Shown here piece by piece: positions 4,612 to 7,259 of a stretch of 7,259 bases of DNA. How positions within the stretch are numbered: the stretch's first letter is position 1; each line of letters opens with the position of its first letter. Origin of the DNA: Deltaproteobacteria bacterium. GTDB lineage: Bacteria > Myxococcota > UBA727 > JABDBI01. The notes below the pieces were generated by a model. It searched no databases. It was not told the DNA's origin and was given only the letters and a program-made list of their open reading frames with translations. Both the position numbers and the translations under genes were made by a program. The DNA is taken from assembly GCA_016764955.1 (NCBI GenBank), contig JAESQZ010000211.1, positions 1 through 7,259 of the forward strand, given 5' to 3'.

Positions 4612-5618
4612 GACAGGAGGAATTTGAGGATAGATACGTTAACCATTGGAAAAAATTTGAAGTTCAAATCAATCTCGCAGAGGCGCTTAAACTAAATAAG
4701 AAAAAAGGTGAACATTCTCTTAAAGGATTTGCCGATAATTATCGCCAACTTTGCTATTGCCTGGCACTTGCGCGTGAAAGACATTATAGTCCCCTGCTGA
4801 TTCACCGACTCGAAGCATTGGTTTTTCGCGGGCACCAGTCTTTTTACCAAAAAAGGCTCGGTATCTTTCAGAATATTTTTCATTTTATCCTGCATGGATT
4901 TCCACAAGCTGTCCGTCAACAAGCCAATTTTATTTGGGCCTCCAGTGCGTTATTTTACCTTCCATTGATAGTTGTGTTCCTACTGATGTTAGTTTTTCCA
5001 GACATGATCTATATGATTGTTGATCCGGGTACCGTCACCAGTATGGAAAATATGTATGATCCAGCCGCGGAAAGGTTTGGCACTGAACGTTCTTCCGATA
5101 GTGATTTCTATATGTTTGGGCATTATATTCGAAACAATATTGGGATTGCTTTTCAAATATTTGCCGGTGGGATTCTATTGACCATCGGTAGCCAATTCTA
5201 TTTGTTATTTAATGGTTTTGTATTCGGCGCGATAGCAGGTCATATTTATAATATCGGTTATTCGGAAACTTTTTTCTCTTTTGTTATTGGCCACGGTGCA
5301 TTTGAGCTTACCGGCATAGTCGTTGCTGGCGGTGCGGGTCTACAACTTGGCTGGGCCATATTATCGCCAGGTGTATATTCACGTAAACAAGCTCTGGTTA
5401 ATGCCGCCAAATCTTCCATTCAACTGGTTTATGGCAGTATATTTTTATTATTGATCGCTGCATTTGTTGAAGCCTTTTGGTCATCGACACATATGGTCTC
5501 AGCCAATACTAAATATTGGGTTGGCGGTATTTTTTGGATACTAGTGATCGGTTACTTAACTTTACTGGGTCGAAGAAAACGTTTAGGTCTAACAAAAGGT
5601 TCTGCTCATGGATCTTGA
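4608..5618 (+). CDS. SpoIIM/DUF95-like multi-pass membrane protein
   Basis: The protein has 336 residues from the ATG at 4608, which forms an ATGA overlap with the RDD stop and has a GGGGG ribosome binding site about seven bases upstream. A GTG at 4590 in the same frame is possible but less likely, because related proteins start M-x-Q-x-x-F-E-x-R-Y. A soluble helical N-terminal part (1-105) is followed by about six membrane segments (near 108-132, 177-197, 198-215, 225-250, 270-290, 303-320). The signature GHGAFELTGIVVAGGAG (228-244), with Glu233 inside a membrane helix, and NNIGIAFQIFAGG (176-188) place it in the stage II sporulation protein M / DUF95 superfamily. In sporulating Bacillus SpoIIM helps peptidoglycan removal at the septum, but Gram-negative homologues like this one occur next to moxR genes and are unrelated to sporulation. 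A shared envelope role is only inferred. Confidence 0.87.
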   Translation: MRQEEFEDRYVNHWKKFEVQINLAEALKLNKKKGEHSLKGFADNYRQLCYCLALARERHYSPLLIHRLEALVFRGHQSFYQKRLGIFQNIFHFILHGFPQAVRQQANFIWASSALFYLPLIVVFLLMLVFPDMIYMIVDPGTVTSMENMYDPAAERFGTERSSDSDFYMFGHYIRNNIGIAFQIFAGGILLTIGSQFYLLFNGFVFGAIAGHIYNIGYSETFFSFVIGHGAFELTGIVVAGGAGLQLGWAILSPGVYSRKQALVNAAKSSIQLVYGSIFLLLIAAFVEAFWSSTHMVSANTKYWVGGIFWILVIGYLTLLGRRKRLGLTKGSAHGS

Positions 5619-7251
5619 AAAAGTAACCGCGCGAATAAGGCCAAGGCGAGGATGGGAAGCGATCGATCTTGGCATTACTCTGGTGCAACATCATGCCAAA
5701 ACACTTTACAAAGTTTGGTTTGCCATTAGCTTACCGATTTTCGTTTTGTTGGTGGTATTGCTAAATACGTCCCCTTGGTTGATGATATTTTCTTTTTGGT
5801 GGCTACTGCCAATTTTGGAACGACCGTTGTTATACCTTCTTAGTCGAGAACTTTTCGGTGAAGGTCTCACTGCCAGACAATGTATCAAATCTTTTTATTC
5901 AGTTGGAAAAATTCAGTGGTTCGCTAGCTTAACCTGGCGACGAATTAGTTTTACAAGATCATTCGATCTACCGCTAATCCAGTTAGAGGGAGTAAAAGGC
6001 GCTGAGCGTAGCAAGCGATTAAGAGTCATCCATTCCGGTGATTCAGGTAGCGCCGTTTGGCTTACCGTCGTATTCGTATTAGTGGAATTTATAATTTATC
6101 TATCAATCGTTACCCTAATTTATCTACTAGTACCTGAAGTTTATCTGCAAAATTTTGATTTATGGGAATGGATGACGGCAGATACCGATTCTAAGTTTGT
6201 CGCACAAGTGTTTAACTTTTTGATCTATCTTGCCATTAGTTTGGTTGCGCCATTCTATGTTGCTTGTGGTTTCGCCCTTTACCTTAACCAAAGAACCCAT
6301 TTAGAAGCCTGGGATATTGAATTATCCTTCAAGCGCCTGGCTGCAAAATTAGCTGAAAAGTCATCTAATGTAAAGGTCCGTTTAGCGAGTTATGCGTCCA
6401 TTGGATTATTGCTAGCGGCTGTCGGCGTATTTAATCCTCAACAAGCAATTGCTGAAACTGATTTTTCTAGGATAACCGTTTCTAATGCAGAGAATAAACT
6501 CGATATTCAAGATAAGTTATCGGAAAATGAACAACTCGACTTGCACAACCTTAGTCATTCAGAAGCCAGGAATTTGATTAAGGCTATAAAGGAAGGTGAA
6601 GATTTCCACCAAGTGGAAATCCAGGAAACTACTCGCTATAGAGAATCAACTGATTGGGATCTCGATGATTCCGACCAAAAAATTTCTTCCGGTTGGCTTA
6701 TCTTCGCCAAAATTTTTGCGGTTTTAATTGAGTTTGCTTTGTGGATCTTTATAGCAGTTATTATCATTTTCTTAATACTTAAATATAAACGTCTGTTGGT
6801 CAGAGGTGTGTCTAACAAGAAAGTGGAAAAAAAACGGCCAGTAAAACTGTTCGGTCTGGATTTAGAGACACAATCGCTACCTGATAAGCCATGGTTAGTT
6901 GCCAGGCAATTGATTGAGAATCAACGATACAGAGAAGCCTTGAGTTTGTTGTATCGAGCGAGCCTGATCTGGTATATAGATAATAGCGATGCCCTGATTA
7001 AGGAAGGTTACACCGAGCTCGAATGTCTGGCTCAAATATCAAAGCGTGTTAACAATACAAGCCAACAATACCTGATAAGCTTAACAAATAGTTGGAGGAG
7101 TTTGGCATACGCACACCAGGTACCAAAAGAACGGGACTTGATTGAGCTGTGTGATAATTGGCCAAGAATAATGAAAACATCGATAGCAAACGATAGCGAT
7201 GTTGGTAATTCAGCAAAAGCAAAAAGGACAAAGGTGAATAATGAAAAATAA
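5608..7251 (+). CDS. DUF4129-domain membrane protein of a MoxR-linked cluster
   Basis: The protein has 547 residues. The ATG at 5608 overlaps the upstream gene by 11 bp and has AAAGG eight bases before it. The N-terminal half carries membrane segments near 36-53, 54-72, 149-175, 201-226 and 260-273, with the cluster-typical QRTHLEAWDIELSFKRLA (228-245). The fifth segment ends in a signal-peptidase-like PQQAIAE. An acidic, probably periplasmic loop (about 282-360) leads to a last membrane segment (363-392) and then to a cytoplasmic DUF4129 domain (about 428-523) with ENQRYREALSLLYRASLIW and EGYTELECLA, resembling the usual G-x-x-x-E-A-L-x-x-L-Y-R-A-x-L and T-x-x-E-L motifs. The tail after 524 is basic and disordered. 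The function is unknown; membership of one envelope complex with its neighbours is inferred from gene overlap and conserved clustering. Confidence 0.85.
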   Translation: MDLEKVTARIRPRRGWEAIDLGITLVQHHAKTLYKVWFAISLPIFVLLVVLLNTSPWLMIFSFWWLLPILERPLLYLLSRELFGEGLTARQCIKSFYSVGKIQWFASLTWRRISFTRSFDLPLIQLEGVKGAERSKRLRVIHSGDSGSAVWLTVVFVLVEFIIYLSIVTLIYLLVPEVYLQNFDLWEWMTADTDSKFVAQVFNFLIYLAISLVAPFYVACGFALYLNQRTHLEAWDIELSFKRLAAKLAEKSSNVKVRLASYASIGLLLAAVGVFNPQQAIAETDFSRITVSNAENKLDIQDKLSENEQLDLHNLSHSEARNLIKAIKEGEDFHQVEIQETTRYRESTDWDLDDSDQKISSGWLIFAKIFAVLIEFALWIFIAVIIIFLILKYKRLLVRGVSNKKVEKKRPVKLFGLDLETQSLPDKPWLVARQLIENQRYREALSLLYRASLIWYIDNSDALIKEGYTELECLAQISKRVNNTSQQYLISLTNSWRSLAYAHQVPKERDLIELCDNWPRIMKTSIANDSDVGNSAKAKRTKVNNEK

Positions 7252-7259
7252 AATCACTA
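7241..7259 (+). CDS. Start of the fourth operon gene (DUF4350-like expected), cut by the window end
   Basis: The ATG at 7241 has an AAAGG ribosome binding site six bases upstream and overlaps the DUF4129 gene by 11 bp, the same arrangement as the previous junction. Only MKNKIT is visible, so the sequence says nothing of its function. By analogy with clusters of the same gene order, a DUF4350 protein would be next, followed by a MoxR-type AAA ATPase and a DUF58 protein. That is inference from context only. Confidence 0.55.

Noticed and set aside
4692..4922. 76-codon minus-strand open frame inside the SpoIIM-like gene
   Set aside because: Antisense to a gene with clear family motifs, with no start signals.

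Overview
The window looks like chromosomal DNA of a gammaproteobacterium, perhaps marine. Three things suggest this: the moderately AT-rich composition, an ISKra4-type insertion sequence, and an RDD / SpoIIM-like / DUF4129 membrane-protein operon of the kind found beside moxR genes. The genus cannot be fixed from the sequence alone. No RNA gene, CRISPR array, toxin-antitoxin pair or classical defence gene was seen.

The left part (1-2222) is read on the minus strand. It holds one intact gene (457-1779), a secreted M20-family amidohydrolase of the hippurate / N-acyl-amino-acid hydrolase type, with a good sigma70-like promoter at 1862-1890. Around it lie decayed genes. At 1-128 is the start of a probable FetB/YbbM-like permease that goes out of frame. 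At 217-403 is an NTF2/SnoaL-like gene broken by one extra G and then truncated. At 2088-2222 are the last 44 codons of a methyl-accepting chemotaxis protein.

The middle part (2233-3782) is a 1,550-bp ISKra4-family insertion sequence with 21-bp imperfect terminal inverted repeats (18 of 21 matching). Its transposase is split into two overlapping frames by what looks like one extra A in an A5 run. The predicted DDE catalytic residues therefore fall on both halves, and the copy is probably inactive unless the frame is rescued. The element abuts the chemotaxis-gene stub. The rest of that gene is not on the other side of the element and no target duplication is visible, so the insertion was probably followed by deletion or recombination.

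The right part (about 3783-7259) is a plus-strand operon of translationally overlapping membrane-protein genes: RDD protein, SpoIIM/DUF95-like protein, DUF4129 protein, and the first bases of a fourth gene (in related clusters DUF4350, then a MoxR ATPase and a DUF58 protein). Genes one and two overlap by 4 bp (ATGA), two and three by 11 bp, three and four by 11 bp, so they are probably made together and may form a membrane complex serviced by a MoxR ATPase. The leader of this operon contains a GC-rich hairpin, an 8-bp inverted repeat and a nine-codon mini-ORF that overlaps the RDD start codon.
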